DNA of 64,000 nt from Aquatica leii (Eukaryota; Arthropoda; Insecta; Coleoptera; Lampyridae): positions 46,186,837 through 46,250,836 of the forward strand of contig CM069438.1 in the NCBI GenBank assembly GCA_035610365.1. Direction: 5' to 3'. The translations under genes and the position numbers were made by a program. Below, piece by piece: positions 45,522 through 57,010 of this stretch. How positions within the stretch are numbered: position 1 is the first letter of the stretch; every line of letters begins with the position of its first letter. The notes beneath the pieces were generated by a model. That model did no database searches, had not been told where the DNA came from, and was given only the letters and a program-made list of their open reading frames with translations.

Positions 45522-45782
45522 ACATACTATAGGTCACAAAACGGATGGTTATAAGGTACACGATCAAAACGTTGCTATAAGATACGATCAATTGTTGTTT
45601 TGTAATTAATGGCTTATGGTAACTGAAATATGAAATTGAATCTACAAAAATTAGTTAATTGATTTACAAAAATTTGTATTCATGTTTATGATAATAAAAT
45701 CCTTTTGTTTAAAATTTATTTAAATTTTAATTAACTAATTTCTGAAAAGTTGCATGTAGATCATTTTGCGAAAAATAAGGCC

Positions 45783-45800
45783 ATAAAGAAGTTTCACTTC
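45783..45800. repeat. 18-bp motif, right of the tRNA gene (inverted)
   Basis: ATAAAGAAGTTTCACTTC, the exact reverse complement of 45298-45315. It is followed by the dyad GTGTACACTAGTACAC-like sequence at about 45807-45824. Confidence 0.85.
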
Positions 45801-45824
45801 TTACGTGTGTACACTAGTACACGC

Positions 45825-48429
45825 CCTCATATTTTTTTAGTAATTTTGCAATCAAACGTTTAAGATCGGGCATGAGCTTTTTTATGTTTAATACAAAAAA
45901 ACATCAAAAGGAAGTACTAGTATATTTAAACAAAACATATTCTGTAAACACAACCAAATGCAATTAATGACAAAACAAATTAACGTCTAGACGACAAAAA
46001 AAACAATTTAAACAGAACTTTCATAATTTCAAGTCGTTTTGTGTACAACAAAGACTCCGTTTTACTAAATCAACCCCATTAGTGACTATAACTTCATAAA
46101 CCCCACAAATGGATGTAACTAGATAAAAACATCACATTAACCATTTAAAGGTAATGTACAAACACTAATTCAAAGCACTATTATTGTTATTATTAAGGGT
46201 CAAAACTATTCAACGAAAATTTATTGTAGTTATTGTTTGTTTAGGGTTAAAACAACAACATTAGCAAGAATATTAACAACGGCGAACGGTGTTCTTAATT
46301 TTACACGCTTTTGGACGTTAAATAGCTAAAGGTTTTTTGGTTGGATATTTAAAACGTGTAAAAAAACGTTGTATTACAATGACGGTTTTGTGTACCGGAT
46401 GGTTTCTAGCTTGCGGCAATGCAGTGGCAGCCCAATAGGGGATTATACAATAGAGCAATAACTGATTGTGCCGATACCTATAGTAAATTATCATCGTCTA
46501 TTATTGATGTTATAAATAAAATTTATTTAGATAAACGGTAGCTATAATTGAATAAGTTTTAAATTAAAAAGAGAAACTATAACGTGTATCCATTTCGGCG
46601 AAATTGCATTTAGTCAGTTTTCATATGATGCCGTACTAAATTGCTGTATGTAACAAAATAGACGATCGTTTGAGGCTTTAAAGCCGTATGTAGTAAGGGG
46701 TTAGGATTATAGTCGCTCTAGACACACTTATGAGAACCCAAAGTGTTTATAAGGCGATTTTCCTAGCGGTATTGTCTTCGTAAGCAGTTTGCTTGTATAT
46801 TATATAAAATTCTAAGTGTGTATACGAATTTTACTTTGTAATATTAAATTGCAAAGTATTATTTAAATTTTTAAGTGAAATGGTTTTCGTGAGTTCGAAA
46901 TTAAATTTTAACTTGTTATGCTCTTACTATAATCGTTAAACGCTTCCAATGAATATCCACTTAAGTGCTGCTCTAATGTTACACAACGACTCATAACTTT
47001 AAATGATTCTTTAATTAAAAAAATCAAATAACCTTAAAGGACCAATAAAAATCTTTTAGGAATTAATTTTTTTATTGTTTTAATAAATGCGGTAAATTAT
47101 TACTTTTTATACGATGTGATCGTACTTTTTTTTCTTTTATTCACAATCACTACATCGATGTAATTCAATACTATTGTTAAAATCAAATTAACTTTACATT
47201 ACAACTATTATGTTGAATATAATTATAGAGAGGTTAAATTGTTGTTGCACCCGAACAATGCTTTAACAATTGATATATGTTTTACATTTTTACAATTTAA
47301 AATAATTTTTCATACAAAGTTATAATAAAAACTTTGTATGAAAAATATTCTTAAAGATAGTCAACCTTACGGGAATATGCGAACGATAAATGTGTACTGT
47401 GCACTAGAAATCGTTAGTATAGTTTTGTGCTAAACTGGTTTGTTACGTTACTGTGCAGTGTACTGTAAAGTGTTGCTAACAAGATTGCATAGTTTCGTTT
47501 AATTGTGCTAACGTTTAAATATTTTCCACAATGTTGCCATTACTATGAATTAATTTATGTACGACGTTTGTAGTTGTTTATTGTTTTACGTATAAAATTT
47601 AAGTAAATAATCATACGTACAATGACAACGTTATGTAAAACTTCAAATATCTATAGTATAAATCTTGTTAATGTATTTACTTTACATTGCTGTTATTTGA
47701 ATTAAGAAGAATAGTTGTATAACTTCTTATAAATATCTTATATATATACATATATAAATAAACAAAAATCTTCCATACGAAACATTAAAAAATTTATGGA
47801 AATATTTTGACATTGCAAATTTTTGTAAAAACAACAACAAAAAAAAAAGGATTTTAATAAACCATAAATGCGATTTTAATGTTGTAGGAAGATTTTTTAA
47901 AAAAAATTGTATTTATTGACGTCAAGGATTAATCAACATCAATTCAATTTTTTAAGATTGTGTACTATTTATTAAAATTGCTTAATGAAGAATTGTATAA
48001 ATTACAAACGGATTATGGCTTAGTAGCAAAAATTAGTCAATTAAAAAGTACTTTAAAGTAGACGGAAAATTCGTGATTAACTGAATACAATTCACATAAA
48101 ATAATAATTATTGACGAAGTGATTAAAATAAAATTTTATAGAACATTAAAAGTTTTAGTTGGTAATTGCAACACTGGCACTGGTAAGAATGTTACACTTA
48201 AAAAACCTTATCGTAAAATTAGAATCTTATTAATGTAGAAGATATTTTTCTATATGTATGTATTGTAAATATACAAATATTTCTAAATGACTAACAAAAA
48301 ACTAATGTATCTAAACGGTTACGTAAAGACATTATAAATTAACGATATATATATTTTTTCAATTAAAGCATTTAGAAAAATTAATAAAAAAACAGGTACC
48401 ATAATTGACATTGCAGATCTAATCTAATC
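45825..48429. other. No recognised feature
   Basis: Very AT-rich intergenic DNA with no supported gene, transposon end or RNA gene, apart from the hairpin at 47306-47345. Confidence 0.55.
47306..47345. repeat. Perfect 16-bp hairpin
   Basis: TTTTTCATACAAAGTT at 47306-47321 and its exact complement at 47330-47345 enclose an 8-nt loop. The stem is too short for a typical animal microRNA precursor unless weak pairing extends it. Confidence 0.8.
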
Positions 48430-49006
48430 ATCTTCTTACTGATGGTTTACAAACTTTTCCTTTCACTTCGTCGTCTTGTAAGAAGTTTTCATTAGTAAAA
48501 TTTAAATAAAGTGGTTGAAGTCTTAAATAGGCTACTTGGAGTGTTTAATTTTGGAGTAAGATAATTTTTAGGCATTTGATTTTACTTTGAGATTTGTCGT
48601 AGTTCGTAGATTTCGTTACAAGTAGGTTTGGATGAACTGAATTTTTAGAAAATTGTTCTTTGAATCTTGTTCGGTGTTGTTCTTCAACGAGAGGAAGATT
48701 GGCATCACGGTGGAAATTTTTATTTCTGACGAACCAGGGTGCGCTGAACGATAGCATCAAGGATTTGTTTTGAATGACGACCAAAGATTTGAGAAAACAG
48801 CGACCTTTATTGGCGGCAAATTCAACGTTTGTCTAATATCACACCAAGATATTTGGTAGAGTTGCACCAAGGAATTTAATTGATTAAAATGGTAAGTTCA
48901 CCGTAAAGATAGTGTTTTAATTTTTTTTTTTAAATATAACCGCCGCACTTTTCTCGGCGTTGACTTCTACAAGCCAATTGGTAAACCATGTATCTAAAAT
49001 CTTTAA
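48430..49006 (-). pseudogene. Jockey-type LINE RT, C-terminal half (split by piggyBac)
   Basis: On the minus strand the sequence after the insertion point reads LKILDTWFTNWLVEVNAEKS, then KYLGVILDK (about 48835-48870). The frame 48545-48784 runs to QFSKNSVHPNLLV and NYD near the protein end. These match the W-x-x-x-W-x-x-x-x-N-x-x-K-s, K-Y-L-G-V-x-L-D and H-x-N-P-L blocks following the RT palm in Jockey-clade LINEs. Several frameshifts and stops are present. The other half is at 51325-51540. Confidence 0.75.
49003..49006. repeat. TTAA target duplication, left
   Basis: TTAA directly outside the left terminal repeat of the piggyBac element. It is repeated at 51325-51328. Confidence 0.9.
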
Positions 49007-51324
49007 CCCTCCGTCAGGCGCACTTCTAAACAAAACAAAATCAAGCGCAGCCGGCTTGAGAGGCCACCCACATAATTTGGCGTTCTTTTTCTATCCAACA
49101 GCTTGCTTAGGTTTTTAATACTTTGCTAGGATTTGAGAAGAGCAGATGTGAGATATTAAGGCAAAGAAAAAGTTTATTTTTAATAAAATGAATTTAAACT
49201 AAAACAACCAAAATTGTCAGGTATTATAAAAAAAATTGAAATAAAAAGGTAATGCATTCATTTTTTGCTGCAGTCGAAAGAAAAATCCTATATTGAATCT
49301 CCAAAATCAGCACCTGAATAACAGGTCTGGCACAGTGGTTTTATGTGGGTTAAGCAGAGCGGTCCATGACAGTTGTGACATTCGTAATTTGTCATCCTTC
49401 TAAGTCCTGATTCAAGCATGCATGTCCCACATTTACGTCTTTTGGGAGGTGGCGTGAAAAATGTTTCACGTTGTTCTTGAGGTAAGAACCTTTTCAAGCG
49501 TAATTGTAACTGAGTTGGCATTCCACTTAAGTTCAGACTTCGCCGAGCTAGATGTCCAATAATTAGTTGATGAGACAACGTTTTCAGAAAAATTTTTCTT
49601 AGTGGTCCCAGGCCATTCGCAATCAAAATCACTTGAGAATCTATACCGGCCACGTTCAGGCAGGTAAAAAAAATGACCATAGGCCAACGTCGTGTGTTCT
49701 TGCTAACATTAAAATTTGCACACATTTGATGAGCTGTGTCAACTCCGGACTTGGTCCCATTATAAAATGTAATTACTTCGGGTTTCTTCTGCTCTTCAGT
49801 AGACGGGTCAATGGCATAAGTTTCGCAGAGTGATGAAATGAGAATTAAATTTTTCCCTCCCTTGGTATGTACGAAACTAACGTGTTACCATTGCTGAAAC
49901 CGAACAAGCTGTTATATTGACATAGACAAAAGCAGCTGGTAACTGCATTTTATTTTTTCGTACGGTCCCAACATAAGACAATTTGTTTTTTTTTAAATCG
50001 TTTACTAGATCAATGTCTGTGAACCAATTGTCACGAGTTATGTTACGCCCAGTTTTAAAAATTGGCTGTGCCATTCGTTTCACCACTTCAACTAACTAAA
50101 TTTCCATATTGTAGGTGTATATCATTTTGGCATCAACAAGGAAAAACCTGAAACCACAATTTCCACGGAATGCTAGCAACATCTCATCTATTGTGAGGTT
50201 TTCCCTTGGAACGTAATTCTTTTGACAGTTTTGAACAAAACACTTAAACATTTCACGTATTGGGCCAAGTCGGTGATATTCTTTCCGTTGTAGTCGGCTC
50301 GTACGATCGTCAAAACGAATACAGCGTATGAGCAACTTAAACCGTTTTATGCTCATCACCAGGCCAAATTTTTCAATTCCGTCTCCTGATCCCCATAGCT
50401 TCTCTAAGCTCTGACGATTTTCTTTATAAGCCCCAACTAAATACAATATACTAATAAATGCTTTGATTTTGATTAGGTTTGTTTCCTTTGCAATTCTCTC
50501 TCTGACAAAATTTTGTTTGACTGAGTCAATGTATTGGTTTGTATATCTTACAATCAATTCCAAAATATCGGTATTAAAAAACATTCCCAACATTTCAGTA
50601 TGATGTCAGCATCTTTTGCATCTCCTTTTACACCTGAAAGGTGTGTTATAATGTTGTGACGTTGTAGACGACGACTAGCAGCCGGTGATGGTTTTTTAGT
50701 CCCAGAAAAGAAACATCATCTATATGCTCTACAACTTCTTCCTCCTCACTTGTCAATTCTTCCTCCTCCTCATCATTTAATTCTCCTTTTTGATCAGTTT
50801 CAGAATCCAATTTACGTTCTTCAACTTCGTCCTCAGATGCGATATCACTATCTTCGCCCAAATCTCCAACCGAAGCAGGATCATCAGAATCATCCTCGAC
50901 GATGCGTTGTACTTCCTCAATATCCTTGGAGTTAGATAGATCATATAGTTTTTTATCGATATCATGTTATTGGGCGCACTTGGCCTGAGAGGCCAGTCTC
51001 CGAATGACACTTATTTCTAAATATATCAACAAATTTCATTAGATAACAGATTTATTTCGAGTAAAATAAAATTCTAAAATAAATATATCTTTAAAAAACT
51101 TACCTTTAAAATTATGACGCAACCGGGCGCAACCGTCTTCACAAACCGCATGCGATACAATCGACCTGTATAAAGACTTACGGTAAACTAAATTAGTGTG
51201 CACTGCGCACCGCAACGAGTTAGGAAACTATTTGTAGGGGCGTACCGTTGAGGCCCTAGGTACGAGAGTAGCGAACTAAAAAGAACCATGCTGGCCTCTC
51301 AAGCCGGCTGTGCCCGACGGAGGG
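49007..51324 (-). mobile_element. piggyBac-superfamily DNA transposon, 2318 bp
   Basis: The ends are CCCTCCGTCAGGCGCA at 49007-49022 and, inverted, CCCTCCGTCGGGCACA at 51309-51324, two differences in 16. TTAA lies on both sides. An 18-bp subterminal repeat, AGCCGGCTTGAGAGGCCA, sits at 49049-49066 and inverted at 51292-51309, so its distance from the two ends is unequal (42 bp inside on the left, overlapping the terminal repeat on the right). A related GGCCTGAGAGGCC dyad lies at about 50981-50993. The single decayed transposase reads on the minus strand. Confidence 0.95.
49288..50950 (-). pseudogene. piggyBac transposase, inactivated
   Basis: A DDE_Tnp_1_7 transposase. The acidic N-terminal region (about 50700-50930) is rich in Glu and Asp. 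The core begins near 50590, with YHRLGPIREMFKCFVQNC and the first catalytic Asp in LTIDEML (about 50188). The second Asp is in RDNWFT (about 50032) and the third in SGVDTAHQM (49738-49740). The C-terminus is a Cys/His-rich domain at about 49300-49430 (CGTC, CHNCHG, CLTH, CQTC). Breaks: frameshifts near the start and near 50705, an in-frame TAG at about 50095, and a stop/frame change near 49868. All three acidic residues survive, so decay is recent or mild. Confidence 0.9.
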
Positions 51325-51540
51325 TTAACTCTGATTGTAATTGTTTTATTATGTGCTTAGTTTACCAGGAGCGGGCTAAGATGACGGTGTCGTCAGCATT
51401 TACTGTTTGTTTTATATTGAGGAGTTTAGAAATGTCAAACTTGTAAAGGTTGTAAAGCGTTGAGAAAAGAACAAAAGCTGCAAAACTCCTGCTGCTAAAA
51501 GTCTGACTGAGGACAAGACGTTATGTAATTTTATGCGGAT
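51325..51540 (-). pseudogene. Jockey-type LINE RT, N-terminal side of the split
   Basis: On the minus strand 51383-51397 reads ADDTV, preceded by VN, so the RT palm motif Y-A-D-D has lost its Tyr. LILARSW-type sequence (VILARSW) follows, then one stop, then IIKQLQSE up to the TTAA. Reading straight through a single TTAA continues into LKILDTWF at 49006. Upstream, LYNLYKFDISKLL corresponds to the segment before the palm motif. Confidence 0.7.
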
Positions 51541-54500
51541 GTTACGATGCGTAATAAAAGACTGGATGATTCGTATTAGTAAGGGATTAATTTGTAAATA
51601 AGATTATCGTGCCAAACTTTATCAAATCATCCGGTAGCTTGATTGTTAGAAATAAAATGGTAACAAAAATCAGTGACTTTTAAAAATTAAGAATAAAAGA
51701 ATGCTTAGGAAAACCCAAATTGCTCGTCAGGAAAAAATTTTAAACGGGAAATTTTTAAGCTCAAACGAGAGAGAACGCAAGACGGAAACTCACATAACTA
51801 ACATAACCGAAATAGAAAAAAAGGTAAAGAATTTGCAAGACATCTAAGATTAACAGAAAGCGGTAACTTAGATCTGAAAAAAAACACATTCTTAACCAAT
51901 CATAATCCTTCAAAAACCGTCCCTTCTCAACCAAATACACCCATACAAAACTACCCATTAGTATCACTGCATAAAACTTCAACAAACCAACCACACACAT
52001 CCAGATCCACATATACAACACGAACTACTCAATCACTAGCATATACATACAGACCAACATCTGCAAAAGACTCATACTCATACTCATGGACGGAATAAAG
52101 GAAAACGTATTGAAATTGAAAGAAAGTAAAATATATAATAACGCAAATAAATAAAATTGTAGTTGATCACATTAACAACACACAAAAATTAGATGAACTA
52201 CAAACTCTTATATATTTGGAGAAAAAACAATAACTTCAATAGATCAAATTAAACCATAAAAACCGACGTTTCAAAATTCCAAAAAAATTAAAAAAGATTG
52301 AAAAATTGAAAAAGTAAGAAAAAATTAGACAAATAACTCAATACCTAAAGGGCAGCAGAACAAATAAGCTACCGAAAAAGCTAAAAACAGTAAACCAGAA
52401 GAGTATAAAGACACTACGCCACAAAATTAACACTATTCAGCAAAACGCCAAAAATATAAAAAATCAAATTAGAGAAAACAAATTATTTTAAATAAACGAA
52501 AAAATGTTTAGACTTGATAAAAGAAAAATAGTAACTAAAAACCAAAACTTACTCACAAAACCACAAATAACAAACTGTAGAAGTATATGGTCGCAGAAAT
52601 TGGAACAGAATGAAATGAATCACATATAAAACTATTGGCATAAATATTTTACAGAAAACTATGTGAAACTACTACTTTTTTGTTTCTTGTTGACCCTTGT
52701 ATCTACGTTCGTTTTAAATTTACATTGTCAGTTAACAATTTTGTTAATTAAGTTTTGGCATTGTATCCTGAGGTATTTGCTATTTAATTGACGTATTTCA
52801 AAACCGCTTTTCATTTCGAATTTGTAAGTAAGTTTTTGTTTTTAATTAATTTATGGTTTTACGTTGTTAAAACATTCGTTTGCGGTGTTTACGCCGGTTT
52901 AGCATTTGTTTTCTGTTAATAAAATTTAGATTGCATTAGAATTTATAGTTCCGTCTATTATTTTTTTAGCTAAGTTAAGATACAAGTAATTCGATATTTT
53001 AGCTATTACACCATTAAGAGTTTCATTTATGTTTCGTTATTATTTCATGAATTTGCGTTTGTTGTGAGAGTTAGTTTTTAGTTGTTTAATTACGTCTTAT
53101 CTTTGTACTTTTGGCATCTCTGTTGGTTGCACCTTGATCATATGCGATTTCTTCTGACATTTTCCTCGTTAACAAGTGTGTTAGTTTGTATAAGACTACG
53201 CGGTTGTTATTGAGTCAATAGTGATCATGTAGTTATTCCAAAACGAATTATATCAAAAGCTGACGCGATCGGTGTTTAACTCCCTAGAATCGTGCTGTTG
53301 TGTGTTTAAGGTTGAAAGATATCAAGTTAAAAAAATTTCGGTTATATAAATTAGTTCTTCACGTAATATTTGTTCTCCTTAAGTTTATGTTTGGGTGATG
53401 CTTTGCATCGTAGAAACCAACATACTGCAAATCTGCATTTTTGCGGCTAAATAAATATAATACTCAATCAACCTGTCATCGCTTCGTCGAATAAGTTTTA
53501 CCCCTTGTTTGAGATTAGAATTATTGCCTAACTTCTGGATCCATCCACCCGCAGCTTTCATCAAGAAACAAAATTACCTCAGGTATTTACAAATTATGTA
53601 TATACAAATTTATTGTAATTATATTTGAGTTAAGTAGAACTTATTTAAGTAAGTTTGATTTTTAACTTTGACTTTAATGCTATGCCTTGTCTAAAATTCT
53701 CACATAAAGGTTTAATCAGCCTAATTATTAGTTATGAAATGATACACGGTACAGCATAACTTTATCTTGGTTAATAAATAAACGGAAGGATCTGAACTGT
53801 ATTTTCTAGGTGTCGGGTAAGTGATTACGCTGGCATCCAGGTGTCTATAACCATTTACGTTGGTGATAGCGTAAACCAAAATGTCGCTACTTTGAATGAT
53901 AGCCGAAACAGTAATTCCCAGATGAGTTCATAACCATAACAATAAAGCTAAGTAATAGACACATCAGAATAATAGGGAAAAATACCAAAAAAACAAAAAA
54001 TACTAATAGAACAATGGATTAAAACCGTTAAGTCGTCATTTTGTAAAACCTACCAAATAGTGTTTAATCTTATCAATCCAACAGAAATTTGTTTGTGAAT
54101 AGCCGTAATGCACATAAATCCTTGAGATAGTACATCTAAAAGACAGATTTTAATAAACGTTGAATTTACAGAATAAATTCTTACCTAACGACTGGTTTCA
54201 AGCAAATGAGAATGAGCTGATAAGTAGCAAATAAGTAAACCTTTTCTAGTTTTCATTAGCGGTTTCAAATTGAAAAAGGTCACAAACGAGAACGAACTTA
54301 TTTAAGCGTCAAAATCTTCCACCAACGTATGCTATTCGTAATGGTAAATCAGTATGACCAATTTTACAAAATCCAAAAAAACCAAATAGCGTGAGACATT
54401 AGGGTGTATAGGGTTAAACAAAATAAAAAAAATGTAATGTAAGTTGTCTATACAGGTCTTAAAATATAAATCAAATCGGATATTCTTTGTTACTAAATAG

Positions 54501-55789
54501 ATTAGATGCAACTTTTGCATTACAGGTTTTCTAATTTTATACAAAAATTTTCACTTCTGTTACCAAATTGTTTTAAATTCAATTTCTGTGTACGCCTTCT
54601 TTTTTAATGGTTGTGGCTATTTTTCTATTTTTTCAATATACACGTTGTTTTGATAATTGCACATTTTTGAGTTTTGTACTTACTTCGTCTCGATGTTCAC
54701 GGTCGCCATGTAACGCCACATAAGTTGTATAATATAATAATATAATTACGATTACATTAAATAACAACCAACCATTCACCATTTCATTATTTAAAAATTT
54801 GTTAACCCACTTATTCTATACTTAATGCAAATACCAACGCTGCTCTATCATTATTATTGCACACAACTGTTTGTTGCACTTGTGGTTGCACCTATGCTAT
54901 CGCTTAATAGGTCGTGCAATAACTTTTCCAATTGCTTTAAATTCTTTTACAGTGTCATCGGCTCTTATTTTTTTTTAAATGAGGCATGCAAGATGTGATT
55001 AATAGATACTGATACCGTACGACAAAAAAAATTTTTGTGTGACTTTATTTTGATGCAATAGACATTCAGTGGTTATAGTTTCAGTAAAACAGTACTAAGT
55101 GTTACGCTTATGGCAAAACAATTGCGTTACATTGTAAACATTTTCCAAGTCATCTCATCTTGTTTCGTGGTGAGCAGCAATGGCCACCAAGGTCATGCAA
55201 CTTGACCTTGTACAATTTTTCTCAATAAAATTGTGTCAAATTATTTGCTGACGTCAACAGACCCCAAAACATCAACAAGGTAAAAGAAAAAATTGGTGAA
55301 ATTGACAGTTAGGTTTAAGAAACAATAATCAACAATTTCAGAAAGAAAGTTCTGGTATGCTTGCAAAGCAGTGGGGGCTATATGCTCGATGCCATTTTCT
55401 ATACTTGAATTTTGTATTTACGTTCTTTAAAAAAAAATTTCTTTTTTGATACACATAAATCGGCAAGTTTTTTGAATTAATAATTTACGTTAAATTATTT
55501 ATAGTAAAATTGCGACATTTAACAAACCTAGTACTTATGTAGTGCGATATAATTGCAATAAATGTGCGTAAACAAATTTGCAAATAAAATGTACATTTGT
55601 GCATGCGCTGGTTAGTCTAAGCGTTCTAGGAACATACTATATACATATATATTCTTGCACTACATAGTTTAGCTAGTAGTTGTGTGGAACATGTTGGACA
55701 TCGTCTGCGGTATATACTGGTATAAGCCGTTTTCAAATGTCAAATAAAGATTTTTAATTGACGTTGGAAGACAAAGTACACACTGTCCG
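51541..55789. other. No recognised gene
   Basis: 51700-52700 is A-rich with broken Lys/Thr/Asn-rich frames, possibly old LINE ORF1 remains, but no motif supports that. The remainder is AT-rich. A nuclear-receptor-like dyad is listed at 55187-55210. Confidence 0.45.
55187..55210. promoter_or_regulatory. Inverted pair of extended AAGGTCA half-sites
   Basis: CCAAGGTCA at 55187-55195 and TTGACCTTG at 55202-55210 (CAAGGTCAA inverted), 6 nt apart. The sequence T/C-C-A-A-G-G-T-C-A is the known monomer site of FTZ-F1/ERR-class nuclear receptors. There is no linked gene, so a function is speculative. Confidence 0.25.
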
Positions 55790-57010
55790 ATTTAGTTTTT
55801 TTTATTGTAAAAAATTTACCAGAAAGACGAAATGGTCTACTACCAACAAGTTTAGCTGCGAAAAATTTAAGATCTTCGCGTTAAACGACACAAACTTCAA
55901 GTAAAATGGATGTCAAAATTTGAGTCCAGTGTTGTTTTTTGTGACATTGAATTGCTGTTTTCAATTGTCGGTGAAAACGTTCTAACATGTTTTTTACTTG
56001 TAAATAACAAGTTGTTGTTTGTTGGTGTTTAGTACTCATAAGTGGACCAAATTGATTGATGTCGCAACGCTTACCTTTGAAAATGGAAAATGGTCCTTCG
56101 GTGCCTAAATGGACATGTTTGAAACGGGTCGCTATTAGTTACAATAGAAACGGTTGTGTGTCGTGTAATTTTTAAGCACTGGCTCTGAACAAATGTTTGC
56201 GTCAATTTTCTCCAATTAGCATTTATAGATAACCAAACGTAGCATTCTTTGATAAAATGAGATGACTAAGGTTTTAAAACAGAAGAGAGAGCAATTAAAA
56301 TGGAAAAATTGCAATAGAAGTGACAAACGTTAGTTAAACCTGCGATATAAAAACTAAATGGCAAAATTGTTGTAAAAAATATTTTTCTAGTTTTTGGTTA
56401 AAACGCGTATATAAATGCCATATGATTTGTAAAAATTGATAAATGTCTTTTTTCAACAATGTGTCAAAAATTTTTGTCTTCGAAGTAGATAGCTAGTAGT
56501 TCAAAGTCATAATTTAAAAAAAGGCTAGTAGTTGTTATTGACCTTAAAGATATAATAGGTTCCAACGAAATTATTGAATGCGGCGCTGACGATAGCCTAG
56601 ACAAAACCGTTTTTACAGTTGTTAAATGAAATATCTGCTTTGTTAGAGCAGACAAACTTTGTTGAAAGATTTTTTTGAAAAAGATTTTAGAGGGATAAAA
56701 ATTCATCATTCTAGAAAAATTGACGTAGTTGTTTAGCGGTCTATGGTTTTGTAGGTTATTGTATATTTTGAAAATCTAATTGAAGAAGCTTTAAATTTGA
56801 ATTTTGCGGCATTGATAAAGATTCTATATTGTCTTAGGTGTTGGCGCACGTGTAATTTATGCGAGTGTAATGCAATAAAAATCTCGTCTAGATAAACGCA
56901 ACAAAAATTTTTTTTATAACCTCGTTTATAATTTGTTGAAAAGTCAATAGTGTTTTGGGACCATGAGTAGTAAAGATGACCAACGGTTTTTGGATCTTCT
57001 TGCAATACTA
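55790..57010 (-). pseudogene. pol: Decayed Gypsy pol: RT, RNase H, integrase
   Basis: On the minus strand, 57005-56733 contains CCVYLDEIFIALHSHKLHVR and QHLRQYRIFINAAKFKF. This is the RT block F-V-Y-L-D-D-I-L-I-A-s ... H-L-r-x-V-F-x-r-L with one catalytic Asp changed to Glu. 56709-56464 is a plausible RNase H/connection region. About 56040-56130 reads RFKHVHLGTEGPF, the start of the integrase core. About 55810-55990 reads NMLERFHRQLKTAIQCHKKQ then HWTQILTSILLE, the integrase block around the third acidic residue. Multiple stops and frameshifts. No LTRs were identified. Confidence 0.75.

Noticed and set aside
51761..52021. 86-codon minus-strand hydrophobic frame
   Set aside because: Complement of an A-rich low-complexity stretch; no motif.
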